Below, one piece after another: positions 32,792-32,837 of a stretch of 32,837 nt of DNA (positions are counted from its first letter, which is position 1; each line of letters opens with the position of its first letter). The notes under the pieces were generated by a model that had not been told where the DNA came from, ran no database searches, and saw nothing but the letters and a program-made list of their open reading frames with translations. The stretch comes from Peribacillus glennii (lineage in GTDB: Bacteria > Bacillota > Bacilli > Bacillales > DSM-1321), in NCBI RefSeq assembly GCF_003429105.1, contig NZ_QVTD01000023.1, forward strand, positions 1 to 32,837, in the 5' to 3' direction. The position numbers and the translations under genes were made by a program.

Positions 32792-32837
32792 GCTTGGCGA
32801 TGTCCTACTCTCACAGGGGGAGAACCCCCAACTACCA
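32792..32837 (-). rRNA. rrf: 5S ribosomal RNA, 3' part
   Basis: The minus strand carries the conserved 3' part of 5S rRNA, including CCCCCTGTGAGAGTAGGAC and ending CGCCAAGC. The gene runs off the right edge of the window. Confidence 0.95.

Overview
The window reads as chromosome from a Gram-positive, spore-forming Bacillaceae relative of Bacillus subtilis. The evidence is a complete rsbRSTUVW-sigB-rsbX stress operon, the spore coat/cortex regulator cmpA, the ndoAI/ndoA toxin-antitoxin pair, and the order murF-cshA-ydbST-ydcA-acpS-ydcC-alr-ndoAI-ndoA-sigB operon-tex-sprT-tRNA cluster, which matches the B. subtilis ydb/ydc region as I remember it. Nearly all genes lie on the minus strand. The window lies between two ribosomal RNA loci in the same orientation: the right end is the 3' part of a 5S rRNA gene, and the left end resembles the leader in front of a 16S gene.

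Layout. 1-1285: eleven tRNA genes on the minus strand, with three likely sigma-A promoters. 1353-4271: sprT, cmpA and tex. 4528-9377: the sigma-B operon, with an internal sigma-B promoter before rsbV and a long untranslated leader before rsbR. 9928-11881: ndoA, ndoAI and alr. 12227-16765: ydcC, acpS, a rhomboid protease, and ydbT/ydbS. 16993-23495: cshA, a globin-coupled chemoreceptor, murF and ddl. 23734-25555: an uncharacterised protein, a 132-bp structured element and a histidine phosphatase. 25704-27276: a GltT-type glutamate transporter behind what reads as a complete cyclic di-AMP (ydaO-class) riboswitch with terminator and antiterminator. 27426-29346: an orphan membrane protein and membrane-fusion protein pair. 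29489-30198: the wreck of a GntR/ABC-transporter operon. 30353-32174: a tyrosine recombinase and an E. coli-type speD. 32500-32666: a decayed IS3-family orfA, then the rRNA terminator and 5S rRNA.

How the parts work together. The core is cell-wall precursor supply (ddl, murF, alr), general stress control (the stressosome proteins RsbR/RsbS, the switch kinase RsbT, the phosphatases RsbU/RsbX, the partner-switching pair RsbV/RsbW and sigma-B), and RNA metabolism (cshA, tex, ndoA).

The most notable observations are: (i) an in-frame TGA at codon 87 of rsbT, which would cut the link between stressosome and RsbU; (ii) the c-di-AMP riboswitch on gltT, tying glutamate uptake to the second messenger that controls potassium; (iii) a 132-bp element with perfect 12-bp ends and two internal hairpins; (iv) a dispersed GC-rich intergenic repeat with two copies here; (v) sprT apparently starting at a non-standard ATA-type codon; (vi) a REP-like paired palindrome. 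Comparisons with B. subtilis proteins are from memory; no search was run.
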